In this document: piece by piece, positions 22,979-34,740 of the stretch | Numbering within the stretch: the stretch's first letter is position 1 | Layout of the letters: each line of letters opens with the position of its first letter | NCBI GenBank assembly: GCA_907163345.1 | Contig: CAJQUN010000426.1 | Coordinates: forward strand, 62,001 to 126,000 | DNA length: 64,000 nucleotides | Direction: 5' to 3' | DNA from: Haberlea rhodopensis | Taxonomy: Eukaryota; Streptophyta; Magnoliopsida; Lamiales; Gesneriaceae | The notes under the pieces: model-generated | Seen by the model: only the letters and a program-made list of their open reading frames with translations | Told to the model about the DNA's origin: nothing | The model's database searches: none | Position numbers and translations under genes: made by a program

Positions 22979-23108
22979 TTACTCCAAATACGCTCCACGA
23001 GAACTGTCAAAAATAAGATGGTGGAGATGATAAATACGATCTAATTTCAGCTCGTCCAGCAATTCCTCCTTCCTCGGACCATTGAGATACACATTCTTTA
23101 AGTTATGG
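22979..23108 (-). other. Possible gene remnant, about 42 codons
   Basis: On the minus strand the frame ending at the TAA at 22979-22981 reads FHNLKNVYLNGPRKEELLDE and then KLDRIYHLHHLIF. It is more protein-like than its AT-rich surroundings and faintly like the F-box-associated FBD domain. No start, splice partner or second exon could be found. It may be the last exon of a decayed gene or chance. Confidence 0.25.
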
Positions 23109-23865
23109 AATCATGGATGAATACTCTTCCACCTCAATTGGTAAACTAAAAAATTCTCGAGGAGATGACTATATGCATTAGAACGTGCGAAAATTAAATT
23201 TTCAGGGGTAAAAACACGAGATCTTGGAGGTAACAAATGCTCTCATGTTTTGCAAACAGTGTTAACACGAGAAATATGCATGATAATCAATTAGCAAACT
23301 TACACAAGATACTCATACCATACATGAAGCATCACAAATATTCCTTTGAAACCATAAAAAGCCTAGCAAAAGCTTCATGTTTTAAGAAAGGCCATTCTAA
23401 ATACATGGTTAACAGATATGAGCATAACTACCATAAGGCGTCCAAGATGGTTAATCAAAATTCGGATACATATTATTCAATACATCAAAGTTCCATACTT
23501 TTATAAAGGGGTGAAAATCAGACATAAGAAACCTATAAGGTCGAACCATTCCACCCAAAGTCGGAGCCCTGCAAAAAAGAAAACCGATATGAAGAAGTGT
23601 CGGCAACATGACTTAGAATATACAAAATTAACTTTTAAGACAATATCAATCAATATCCCATGCAAGTACAAACACAAGCAAACCGGTACTTGATATCACA
23701 ATTACATGGACGATCTGATCAATAGTGAAAGTTCATTCACATGATTTAGTACTGGTGTAAAGCATGCAGACATTGTTCATTTTCTTGGCTCTGACGGGAC
23801 TCAACAAGCAGCAAGAATGCAATGAGAAGACCCAAGAAAAAGGCAAGAACTTTTAAAGAAACAAC
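23109..23865. other. Region 3' of the first MDL gene
   Basis: Probably holds the MDL 3' UTR near 23700-23865. Overlapping ORFs at 23237-23693 show no domain and are rich in rare composition; I do not call a gene. Confidence 0.45.
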
Positions 23866-25602
23866 TTAAAGGGTTGAATTCCTTGCCTTTATATCGTAAA
23901 ATTTGAGGAAGAATCGTGACTTTGAGACAGCCAACTTAGTCTCAAGTATGTTGGCTATAGCACCACTCAGTTTTTTGTTCACATCAGGGTTGAGACCTCC
24001 GATAGAAACCAGCTCTCCATAAGCAGCAGGCTGTTCCGTCCCTCCAAATGCCATGGGCACAGATCCCTTCAACACAATCATCACATACTGAAAAAGAGAT
24101 TGGATTCCTCAGTTTATCAAGAAAAGAATTGATAAACTTTCTTTACGTGGAAGAAATAATGTTTTCAGGATTTTCACACAATTCCCATGATTCAACAAGC
24201 AATCGATGTTTCATGATCAAGGCTGAATACTCTTTGTAATAGATTCAAATGTCGGAGTAAGGATTGAAATATTAAAATTATGAATCAATAGAAAGTATTA
24301 AAGTAGATTCAAGTTACAGTTCTCACGTCAATAAGTCATCAACTCAAATCCTACAAATCTTGTAATAAAGTTAACACTTAAGAGCACCAACACTAAATAA
24401 ACCACAGACTAATAAATATAAACATGGTTCCCCAATAAATGAGTTTGCAACATTAGAACTTAGGAATTGTTTCTTTTATAGTGCACCAACTTAACAGAAA
24501 AAGGAAGCATTTTACATCCCTAATTGTAGTATCACCTTTGTGATACTATAACAACCACCATACTGATCTCAGTGTACAATTTATCATTCTCACTATTATA
24601 CATCCTATATTGGCTCTATAAACAAATGCGTAGAAACTAATAAATTTGAAGGGCTCCACCACCTATAATACTAATCTTCTTCTAAGTCGAGCACTCCCAC
24701 CTATAATACCAATCACTAAAGTCCGGTCCTCCCACTATAATACCAATCACTAAAGTCCAGTTCTCCCACTATAATACTAATCTTTTAACTCGGAGTCTCC
24801 CACATATAATATTATTCTTTTAAGTCAGGCTCTTCCATTGAGTCAATGCTCGTAATATGATGCGTGTTAACATTACATACTCAACTTGTTAACATTACAT
24901 ACTCAATTAAGGTGCGCGTCTGCAGTAAATACTGATAGACAAATGAAAGCATCCAGAATTGGCCAGTACAGGCATCGTCTTTGAAAGGGTGAACAATATA
25001 ACATGTCTCATATTGGCTATATCAACCATTGAGGAGTCACTAAAAAGTTTGAATAATTCTCCACCACAGAATGCTACTAATCTGTGTTTGGGCTCTCCAG
25101 CTTAAGACCTACACTCACCCACCGTTTGTCTCTAGCACACAGATGACCCAAAGAAGGTTAAAAAGCACATCCAAGTAAATAATCCCAATAAGCTACAGAT
25201 TTAACACTACAGTGAATTCTGTAACATTTACGCTTATCGAAACACAAATCGGCCACAAAACTTTCAGAGTATCATGAAAAGTAACTGCATAACGTTATTT
25301 GCTTCTAACGTGCTACCATATACATCTAGTGGAGCATAAAATGAAACAAAAAACAAGGAAACAAACAGACGGCAGCCAATAGAACATAAAAATCATGAAG
25401 ATTCATCAATATAAAATTAATAAAAAAAAAAAGGATTTCAAATCAGTTAACCGTAGACAACAGCACAAAAACAGAACGAATAGATACAGACAGCCTCGGG
25501 TTTTCCGATGAGCTTGGCTACTGTGGAGGTTGCTTCGGAGAGGATGGAGGAGGTGTCCACGCCCTCCAGACTCACGTTAGTCGACAGGTTCAAACACGGC
25601 AT
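23866..25602 (-). CDS. MDL1: MIF/D-DT-like protein, MDL1/MDL2 type (two exons)
   Basis: Exon 1 is 25602-25492 (37 codons, beginning MPCLNLSTNVSLEGVDTSS). Exon 2 is 24087-23866 (YVMIVLKGSVPMAFGG and onward), giving 110 residues; the family usually has about 112-115. The fold is the small trimeric tautomerase fold of macrophage migration inhibitory factor. Pro2, the catalytic base after Met removal, the GKPE lysine and the SIGG isoleucine are all kept. Plant MDL proteins have weak or no tautomerase activity and are linked to stress and immune responses. The acceptor TTTTTCAG|TATGTG is good, but the donor GCT|GTCTGT is a poor match to consensus. The C-terminus ARNSTL is not SKL, so a cytosolic location is likely. 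The intron (1404 bp) holds a 36-bp tandem repeat. A diverged MDL3-type gene follows 2.4 kb upstream on the same strand. Confidence 0.87.
24655..24835. repeat. About 36-bp tandem repeat in the MDL1-like intron
   Basis: Units of CTCCCACTATAATACCAATC followed by ACTAAAGTCC recur about four to five times between 24655 and 24835, with outer copies diverged (TCTCCCACATATAATATTATTC). Period is about 36-40 bp. Confidence 0.75.
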
Positions 25603-28039
25603 CGTCGATAAAACCCTAGCTTGTCTCGCTCTCTTCCTTCTTCAACAGTTTCTTATCCTACTAAACCGACGACGACGAGTCAGCCCAGAAAAAAGAATAA
25701 TAGTGAGAAAATGATAAAATCTTAATTTACAATTTAATCCTCATATTTTACAAAAAAAATTACGATTTGTGGTTCTAATATCTATAACTCGTTCTTTTTA
25801 TTGCTTTCACACTCTTTACTTTATTTATACTTTTAAACTTGGATAACTTTATCAATCCATTTTAACATAAACTAAACTAAGGGATTATTTAACCAAATGT
25901 CTTAATTTGACCATCATTTGAAATATAACATTTCAATTTTTAACTTTTGTTTTTTCTTTGTTTTTCTTTATATATTTGAATGTCATTCTACAAAAAAAAA
26001 AAAAAAATTATTCATCTCTTTTCACTTAGTAAAGGATTCCACTAGGTCATATGAGGGTCCCTAATCAGCTTTCAACTCATGTCCGAAGGAAAAAAGTTAC
26101 AAATGAAAAAAAAAATTTGACCAGGGTTATTATTTAAACTACCTCTTCAAAGTAGTTTCTATAGAGTCATTTCGAGCATTTTTTGTGGTTCTAAAGAGCA
26201 AACTGCTGGAAAAGTTGCATATTGAATTAAATTTAAGCACAAGAGACCATTTTGCCCATATTTTGATCCTAATAGAAGTATGTTTTCATGAAACATAAAA
26301 GAGGATTTGTAAAATCTTAATCAGATGCATATATGTTGGTTCCTAAAGAATTAAAAACGAATATTTGTTAAACTCAACTGTAGCAAACCAATAGTTGACT
26401 GTGAGCTTTGATATCATTTGGTAAGATGTTAATTATTCAGTTAATCATAATATATCTTATTTCAACATAATTTTATTTTAATATTCATGTTTTTGTATAA
26501 ATAAATACATTGCACCTAGTCAATGAGAGATATAGGAATAATAATATCCACCTAACTCGCTCAAGACTAGTATTGGAATTGTGTTATTACTATGTTTCAT
26601 CAGCATTAATGTAGAGACGTATGTATACATAAACATGTATTCATATGAGATGAGGTCATTGAACAATCCTCGTTCTAAAATCTCAAAGTGATTCCCACCA
26701 GCTGGGTAAAGAATTTGAGTTACAGTAATGCACCATTAATTTTAACGACAAAATATACATGTGTAGCTCTATTAGAGAAGTAACACATTCCAACTTGTTT
26801 TCTGATTCCACGAGGGACAGAAGTTGGAAGTCTGTTGTTGTTGCAAATCAAATAGGAGTTTATGTATTGTAGTTGAGAATTTTCTGTTGATGTCCCATAT
26901 GTCCATTATTGGAAAAAGGATACGAATTGAATTACAATTAAGTATTGGAGACCAAACAAGAGAAATTCGTACGTCGTAGTTTCTGAAGGCAATGATCGAT
27001 CGCCATGTGTTGGCACGATCGATCGCGACATGTGAAAAAATGGCAGCAAAATTTTGTCTAGCGCGATCGATCACGCCTCCAGACACGATCGATCGCGCCT
27101 GACAGAAAATTTGATAAAGATGGCACGTTAGCCATCGGTCGCACTCTGTACAGTTCTTTCTGATGGGTGCGTCCCTTTATGGTTTGGTGCATTTTTTTCA
27201 TGAATTAATGCCTCCAAATAGTGTCTATTGGTAGCACATGTTGATCTAGTATAAATAGAACAATTGATCGAATTAACAATTAATTTCCAGATCTAACATC
27301 ATATTTAAGAGCAAAATCTGTGCATCTTGTTCATCATATTCCTTGTTCATATTTTGAGTGCATTTAAATCTTTGTATTTTGAGGATTCGTGATTTGAAGT
27401 CCTTCTATCACAAATCATAAGTCATTGTATCTTGGGAGACAAATTGTCAATTGAACCGTTAGCACCGTAGGTCCGTAGTTGGACAATATTATCTTAAGGA
27501 CGGAGATTTTAAATCTCGAATCGACATTCTTCATCCAAAGCCATTGTTAGTTTGCTTGCTCAAAAAAATACACATCCAGAAATATTTTAAACTACATTCA
27601 GTAAAGTGAATAAGGCTAGTAAACTCTTGCTAGAGTAAAATATATGTTTCAAAAAATATTTTGTATGGACTGGTTACTACACTTCACAATAGACACACAT
27701 TACTTAATTTATATTGTGGTTTCAAAACAAGTTAATGCCTCAAGATCTGACGATGAGATCATTTTGCACGCTAGTAGTGACAGGAGGTTTCTACAAAAAA
27801 ATATCAGTGTGTATAGAGAAGGTCGTGGCGCAACATTGCTAGGCTCAAATAATGATTCCGAAATATGATTTTGGCTATCTATAATTAGAGACGTTTAATT
27901 GTGGTCGAAGGAAATATTCATTATATGAGATTCATACAGATATTATATGTTTTTTTTTTAGATTCATGAGAAAAATTTTATTGAATCAAGCACGCTTACA
28001 AAAATAGAAGAAGGGCAGGCAGAATGATTAAAAAGTCGC
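25603..28039. other. Intergenic region between the two MDL genes
   Basis: Upstream side of the first MDL gene, about 2.4 kb, no gene recognised. A cluster of GATCGATCGC sites lies at 26994-27103, and 27240-27560 reads like the untranslated part of an LTR (CTTGGGAGACAAATTGTC, CCGTAGGTCCGTAGTTGG), but I found no terminal structure. ORFs at 26772-27086 (-) and 27644-27868 (+) show no domain. Confidence 0.45.
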
Positions 28040-30663
28040 TTACAATTTAGAGGTATTTTTGGTACTTGTTACATTAAAAACCTTGAGAACAAATCGCGTC
28101 CTGGGAATAGAAAGCGTGTTTTCTAAAATTGAACCGATCGTAGCAATGAGCTTTCTTTTTACTTGAGAATCGATGCCACCCATGGATATGATTTCAGCCA
28201 ACGCAGCTGGTTCTTTGTTCCCTCCAAATGTCAGTGCTACCGATCCTTTCATTAGAATCATCACAAACTGCGATATGTGTATATTATCAAACATTAGACA
28301 GATTTTGAATAGAATTCAGAGGTCAAGTCCTCCTTATTCCCCGACCCTACTCCGCCGTGACAGAACGTGATAGCTAGTTTTATTAATCATAAAATATATA
28401 AAAGTGGGATATACTATTTACTCATTATAACATGTTCCAATTGGAGGATAGTGGCTTGTAAACTTGTGTACCACCACGCTGGTGCTCCACTATTACTCAA
28501 CATGTTCTTGTCCACCAATAATAACAAATGTGGTGGATTTTTTACAACGAACATCTTGATACAGTTTACTTTCATATGATTTTCAAAATAGACAGTATAT
28601 TTTTAAAATACATGAGTAATCTGTCTATTTGAAAAATCACATAAGGTGAACTGCTTATTTTCAAATCACATGGATGTAAACTACCTATTTACAAATCATA
28701 TAATAGTAAAATGTCTTTTAGCGATAGCACATGAGTAAATTGTCACTAACTCTAATGTGAACAAAAGTTTTCATCGTGATAATGCTTCTACTTGTCTCTT
28801 TTTTATGTTTGGAAACTTCATTATGGACCCGAAAACTAGATGGGGTTGACCCTTAATAAAAATAGAGGAGTTTAAATAATCTACTGGATGGATCTTCTAG
28901 ATTTGACCGTAAACGTTTTGATATATCTAATCTAATATACTCTCATAGAGTAGGTGAGTATTAACCATGCATCCGTAATATATATCTTGACTAGATATAG
29001 ATATATAATATGCATATGTTACTCAATATGTGCAAAAATAGGAGCAAACTCAAAAGAGTAATGTCTGTCTGTTACAAGAAATAGACCTCTAGCTTTGATG
29101 GTTTTTTTTTTTTTTTTTTTTAAACTTTTGATGGGTTTTTAGCTTTTCAAGCATCTCTTACTTTTTGTTACAACTTCAAAGAAGAAGAGAAAAATAAAAA
29201 CAAGAAAAGGAAACCTAGCTAAAGATTGAACCCAAGTTAAGTATCCACTTAATGTTTACTTATTAGCATGTAGTAGGAAGTGTTAAGTGTCCCATATTGG
29301 CATATTGGGAACCCGAAAGCTATATTTGCTCTTTATAAAATCTTTATAAAATATTATGTGATACTCCTATCATAATCAATAACCAATTGGTTAGGAGTAG
29401 GAATCCCATGAATTCTTAACATGGTATTAGAACATGTTTTTTATGCGATTTATTACTCCGTCCGTATGCTCACCGTCACCCGCGTTATCAATCCAAGTGT
29501 TTGACTTATAACATGTCACATGTGAGAGAGCGTGTTGAGAATTGTGTCATGTTGGGATTTTACAAGTTATGATAAACTTCTATCATAACCAATTGATTAT
29601 GAGTAGGACCTCATGAATTCTTAACAGGAAGAACCTAAACTAGATTCATTAGTTATGTACTAAGAAGAAACTAAGTTACATTCAATGTGATTTTTTTTAT
29701 TATTTTTTTTACAAAAAAACTATGTTAGAAATCATAAGCATTTTCCATCTAATTATAAAGCAAACTGTTATGACCTAGAGTTATTCAATTCTTTAGGATG
29801 AACTGTTGAGCAAGATTCACGAAGAACAGGAGAGAAAATTCACAGAAGGAACATAAGAGAATTAAGAACAAGGAAGAAGATATTTGTGAAATGGCTTGTT
29901 TTCCGATGAATTGTTGAGCAAGATTCACGAAGAACAGGAGAGAAAATTCACAGAAGAAACATAAGAGAATTAAGAGCAAGAAAGAAGATATTTGTGAAAG
30001 GGCTTGTTTTCCCTCCCTTTTCAAATGTCTATTTATATGCTAATACAATTGACTATCACTTAAACCATCTTTTCCACTTCTACTTCTCAATTCATTATTT
30101 ATTAAAATACTCTATTTGCTGTAAAATGAACAATATAGAAATTACAACTTATGAATTACGAACTAAAATCTACTAATGACCTTGGAGCACTCTTCAAACG
30201 CTGTGACCTTCGTTGCTTGCATGCTCATATCACAAACACAGAAACACTAGTGAGTTTGGATTGATTAAATCGAGAGTTATATGTTTGGATCGAAATATTT
30301 ATGATTTCTAAAAATGAATTCGATAAATTAGATTTAATAACAATGATATTCCACAATTTGAAATGTCTCCCTTAAATCTGCAGAGAGGTGAATCTACTGT
30401 TTCATCCACAATCCATCCTAAAACTGGACAGTTTCACCATTGATTTTCACAGATAGAAGACGAAATGAAGCCATTATTAATCATGCTTCTGGTTAAATAA
30501 AACCTACATGAAAATGAACTCAAATTCATATAAACAGAACAAAATTACTTACGTTTTCGGGTTTTCCGACGATTTGAGAAACGGCTTTGGTGAGCTCGGA
30601 GAAGATGGAATCAGTGTCGACTCCATCAAGATTCACGTTCGTCGAAATATCAAGACAAGGCAT
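28040..30663 (-). CDS. MDL3: MIF/D-DT-like protein, MDL3 type with peroxisomal SKL terminus (two exons)
   Basis: Exon 1 is 30663-30553 (37 codons from MPCLDISTNVNLDGVDTDS to GKPEN), with donor AAAAC|GTAAGTAA. Exon 2 is 28267-28040, with acceptor ATCGCAG|TTTGTG. The product has 112 residues, the same length as I recall for Arabidopsis MDL3. Pro2 and the GKPE lysine are kept, but the SIGG isoleucine is methionine (ISMGG). The last three residues are SKL, a canonical type-1 peroxisomal targeting signal, which distinguishes MDL3 from the cytosolic MDL1/2. The function is a tautomerase-fold protein in peroxisomes; the substrate is unknown. The 2285-bp intron contains a MITE-like repeat, a TRIM and a tandem duplication. 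A TATA box lies 75 bp upstream of the ATG. Exon 1 is closely similar to that of the neighbouring MDL1-like gene. Confidence 0.92.
28570..28760. repeat. Second copy of the 'ACCACATG/GTAAACT' MITE-like family, in the MDL3 intron
   Basis: Units such as AAATCACATAAGGTGAACTG and ATTTACAAATCATATAATAG match the right half of the repeat at 15748-16135. The end AATTGTCACTAACTCTAATG also corresponds to that element's AATGCCAATAACCCTAATG. Confidence 0.5.
29281..29626 (+). mobile_element. Small TRIM in the MDL3 intron, 5-bp TSD
   Basis: LTR 1 (29281-29421) starts TGTTAAGTGTCCC and ends AATTCTTAACA. LTR 2 (29533-29626) starts TGTTGAGAATTGTG and ends with the same AATTCTTAACA but is about 47 bp shorter. 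TGGTATTAGAAC at 29422-29433 is a primer site one or two bases off the tRNA-Met type. A purine-rich GTGAGAGAGCG precedes LTR 2. GGAAG flanks at 29276-29280 and 29627-29631. There is no coding capacity. A relative lies at 54381-54725 on the other strand. Confidence 0.85.
29803..30018. repeat. 108-bp tandem duplication in the MDL3 intron
   Basis: TGTTGAGCAAGATTCACGAA through GGCTTGTTTTCC occurs twice in direct tandem (29803 and 29911) with few differences. The minus-strand ORF across it is a repeat artefact. Confidence 0.85.
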
Positions 30664-30737
30664 CTCTTCCCCTTCAATTATTTGAGTAGGGTCTACTTAT
30701 TTCCTTCGCAATTTCCCAGTCTTTCGAGTCATCTATT

Positions 30738-30746
30738 ATTTATATA
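30738..30746 (-). promoter_or_regulatory. TATA box of the MDL3-type gene
   Basis: TATATAAAT on the minus strand, 75 bp upstream of the ATG at 30663. The spacing allows a start site near 30710 and a short 5' UTR. Confidence 0.5.
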
Positions 30747-30950
30747 GGTACAAGTTGTGTAGACTTCGTTGGTCATTGGCCCATTCAACCGTGTACATTC
30801 AATTAAGGTTGCTTGTGATTGGAGTAGAGACGACAATTCGTCCGTGCCGGTATGGCCCTCCAAAACATGCTGAACGGTACGTTTGTGAAACAGGCCGCCA
30901 GACACTTTTTGGAAACGGGACGTTTAATTTGAAGCAAGGCCCGTCACATA

Positions 30951-30981
30951 ACTGTTCTGGTATGATTAATACCAGAACAGT
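30951..30981. repeat. Perfect 13-bp inverted repeat
   Basis: ACTGTTCTGGTAT, five bases, then ATACCAGAACAGT form a perfect stem. It lies 288 bp upstream of the MDL3 start codon. It may be a hairpin, a regulator site or the leftover of a small transposon. Confidence 0.8.
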
Positions 30982-32159
30982 CCGAGTCGTATGGGGCCTC
31001 GTTCTTTTGGCATCTCTAGATTGAAGTATATGTTTTTCTTGTACACTCGGCCAAATAAGATTTCTTGAATTGTTCCAATTGCTTGACGTCTTGCCTACTT
31101 CTGGATAAGTCCAATTAAGTTTTCGGTCACATTTTTGTGTTTCAAGAGTAGATGTTACTTGGATAAAAATGAGGGTTCGAGAATCCAAACTCATAAAATT
31201 TTGATTTTTCATGTTCAATAGATAAAATCTATGAGATGAATTTCATCCTCTCATGAAAACCAAAAAAACTGAATGTTAAATTATCAAGAAATTTGTGAAA
31301 TTAATTATTAGACGCATACATTTTTTTTTAAAAAAAAAAAATTGGTTTGTCTCTGTAATCTTTACATTATATAATAATGGGATGTCAAACTAGAATAACT
31401 ATTGCATGTCCAAATTTGAATGAAGAAATTTTTTTTTTCGAGTAAACCGAACTGACCGGATGTTTCATCAAAACATAACAAACTAAACAAAATTAAAACT
31501 TGTTTATTTCGGTAGGTAACTGAATTAACAAATTTACAACAAAAAGATATTTTAAACAATGAGGCATTCACAATGTGAAAGCGGATGATTCATTCATTAG
31601 CTCAATTAGCATATCAATGATACAACACTCAATTGAAATAAAACTTAGCTCCACCAAAGCCCAAAATCAATCCATTATACTATATGCTTGCATCCAAAAA
31701 AAAAAAGTAAAGTCTACCTAAAAATCGGTCATTTCATTTTATTTTATTTTTAAATATAACCTAAATCAAACCAAATATACCGAACTAATTGATTTTAAAA
31801 ATAAATAAATAAAAACCGAAATTTTCAAAATAATCGAAACAAATTTCCAAATCAATTTGGTTTCATAAGTTATTTCAGTTAAAATTTGAAAAGAAGAGAG
31901 ATTTTTATACTAAGACTGAAATGTAATTAATCTGATGACAAAAATAAAAATTAGGTCAACTTATAATGAGCTCTTTTTTTTTTTTTTTTTGTAAATTACA
32001 TGTATCATTCGATTGCGTAAATTTTTTACTAATGAATTTATCTCTACTTAAAATAGGCGTGGATAAATATTTATGAGAAAATCAGTTACAAAAGAAAATA
32101 TGCATGCTAACACTAGTTTCAAGACTTTCCTAAATTGATTTGTTTTGTACGACTATGAT
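30982..32159. other. Intergenic, no gene recognised
   Basis: ORFs overlapping 30755-31218 on both strands have no domain. Stretches near 31440-31470 and 31790-31870 (AACCGAAATTTTC) resemble decayed hAT-type repeat ends. Confidence 0.45.
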
Positions 32160-32164
32160 AAACT

Positions 32165-32760
32165 TGTTTCTATGCTAGACATACGACACTCTCATTGTCG
32201 CAGAAAATCTTGGTATTCTTCTGTCTGATACCCAAGTCTTTCATCAAATTATGCAAACTATGTACTGTATCGTAGATCTCCAGCTCACGGATTCTCGTGC
32301 CATTGTAAATACGTAACCAATAGTTGATCGATGATTATCAAGATCACCAGTATAATCTGAATCGACGTATCCGACTAGAAGATTGATCATTGTCTCGTCT
32401 TTTCTGAAATTTCAGACTAATATCCACGTTACACAGAATATTTATTGTAGAATCCACTTCACCGGATGCCCATGGCCTTTACCAAGTTTATGCCAGCATC
32501 GACTCACCATGCTAACAACATGAGAGATTCAAATCTTTTGCACGTCATTGCATACATCAGAGGTCCGACAACATTTGTAGGTGCAACACAATCCATTTGT
32601 CTTCTATCAGCATCTGTAGTGGGAGATATTGATGCACTCGGTTTGAAATGCGGAGCTAACATAGTACTTACATGTTTGGTAATCCCAGTTATGCCAAAGT
32701 TCTATAGTACATTTTTCAGATATTGACTCTGTCAGATAGGCTACGCCCTTTATTTGGTCC
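32165..32760 (-). pseudogene. Ty1/copia RNase H fragment, heavily decayed
   Basis: On the minus strand around 32380-32290 the sequence reads GYVDSDYTGDLDNHRSTIGY then VFTMAR, the copia RNase H signature. Further left (32225-32165) DLGIRQKNTKIFCDNESV is the following conserved part. To the right, SLMYAMTCKRF and several stops and frameshifts mark decayed reverse transcriptase/RNase H sequence. No LTR is paired with it. Confidence 0.75.
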
Positions 32761-32908
32761 TCCTGATCTCTATTTCAAAAATTTTCTTGCCAATTACAAA
32801 AATTTTCATTTTGAGCATCGAGCTCAGCTCAGCCTTCAACTTGCTAATCTCCATTTTTCTCTTAGTTACGATTTGACATACCACATATAAGAGCAAATAG
32901 ATAAATGT

Positions 32909-34740
32909 ACTGTTGGGATATGCCCTAAGACATGTCATTAGATGATTGTTTATGACATACAATGTATTATGATTTTATTAATGGCAAATCATTATTATAT
33001 CTTATTCGAATGTCTGTGCAATATGAATTGATATATAAGTTAATGTCCTTAGAATAATATTGTATTGTTCTTAAAGATTGTCCCTAGTCAAGTATTATCA
33101 TGAATAAAGATAATGATAATGCATTGAAACTAGTATGTTTTGATTGATGAATTAATTCATGGATATGAGATATCAAATCAACACATGGGTACATGTTAGA
33201 GAACAATGTACTGGACAGACCCACCATGAGAATGCTACATGGATAGTTATACAAGTGTTATAAGCAATTCTCATAGTGATAATAATGTATGTAATCCTTA
33301 CGACTTGAGATCTTCAGAGATCCCAACATAAGGAGTTATGTATCTTGATATTGTCAAACGTTACCTGTAACAGGGTAAACTATAAAGGCAGCTATTGGAT
33401 ACACTACGAATTATGTAGAGGGATGTTGATTGATCAAGATAGGATTTGTCCCTCCTATATAACAGGAGAAGTGTTTGGGCCCTTGATCAAGTAAGACTAA
33501 AATGCATGGCCGTGCTCGAATGAGTCGATATGTGATATCGAGCTTATTCGTTTATTCTAGTTTTACTTGGGGATCAAGAAATAGAGATTGAATATACGAG
33601 TATGACTATTCCATGACTCGTGTTCAATCTAAATACATGGACAAAGGGATTAAGTTACATGGTCAATATTATCACAAGTTCTAAGGTTATGTCGAGTCAA
33701 TGACCGAGGCATGGTCTAAAAACGACCGATGCATGGTCTAAAAACGACCGATGTCTCAATTTGTCTTAACTTAGGCAAGAAGGAAAATATATCTATTTTT
33801 ATAAAAGACGTAATAAGTATGTTGTCAAAAAAAAAAACAGCATGAGTTGTCTCACAATTAGAGATGTCAAAATGGGATGAGCCTGTCGGGTTGAACCAAG
33901 GTTTTTTAGGCCTACATGGAACCTGGCATAAATGGGCCAACCCATTTTGGTTGGTGGGTTGGGGTAGGTTGGCCGCGGGTTGTGTCAATTAATTAATTTA
34001 GAATAAAAGTTGAATTAAATTGATTAAAATATGATTTATTAATAATTTTAATCAATAAAATTTAATAAAATTATATTTTTTATTTTTTGGCGGATTGACA
34101 TGTCTAACCGTAACCCACCGATTATTTGGTTGGGTTGTACGTTTTCCAACCCACCTGAAAGGCGTGCCTAAACTGGCCAACCCATTTGGGTTGGCGGGTT
34201 GGTGAGCTGGCTCGTTTTGACATTCTACTCACAATGTATGGTCGATGACATATGAATATTCTATTTTTCAAAAAGTATAATAAATACAGTGTCAGAGGTA
34301 CACATGAGATGTCCAACAATGAATGGCCGGAGGGCATGTGATTAAAACCATCATTTCGTGAAATGACATGTAAATAAAATTACCATTACAAGAAATGATT
34401 ATGGAGCAAAGTCCGATTTAACTAAAGGCGGTGGAAATGGCCGAATAAACATGAGACTGATGTCTTGTTAACTTGATTCCTGAGCTATACGAATGAACAC
34501 AGACAATCTCAATGATCACAAACCCGACCTATCTAGGCAGTGCTAGAATCAATTATCTACGGTAACAAAGAAGAGACATGGGATATTAATAATTACAGGA
34601 AAAAGGTAATGATTATATTTTGATAGTGTGAATAGTATGACAATATGAATACTTTGGCAGTTTAGTACTATGGGACGACCTAACAACCATAATACACGAG
34701 CCACAAGAAAAATGTGTAAATATCCGATGAGGGTCACTTT
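32909..34740 (+). repeat. Probable copia-type LTR, interrupted by a MITE
   Basis: TGTTGGGATATGCCCTAAGA at about 32909 is a common start of plant copia LTRs, and the following 800 bp has the expected non-coding character. No CA end, primer site or TSD could be fixed, so the right end is a guess. A hAT MITE at 33859-34227 splits it. Confidence 0.4.
33859..34227. mobile_element. hAT MITE with 8-bp TSD
   Basis: CTCACAAT flanks at 33851-33858 and 34228-34235. Ends are TAGAGATGTCAAAATGGG and its near-complement CTCGTTTTGACATTCTA. The interior has GGGTTGG/CCAACCC-type repeats (GCGGGTTGTG, CCAACCCACC) and no coding capacity. Confidence 0.85.

Noticed and set aside
24655..24835. CRISPR-like direct repeats
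   Set aside because: Contiguous tandem units without distinct spacers, in a plant intron.
27644..27868. 74-codon plus-strand ORF between the MDL genes
   Set aside because: No domain and no similarity that I recognise; composition like the flanking non-coding DNA.
30755..31218. Overlapping ORFs of 89 and 139 codons
   Set aside because: Opposite strands of the same stretch, no domain, weak start codons; treated as chance.
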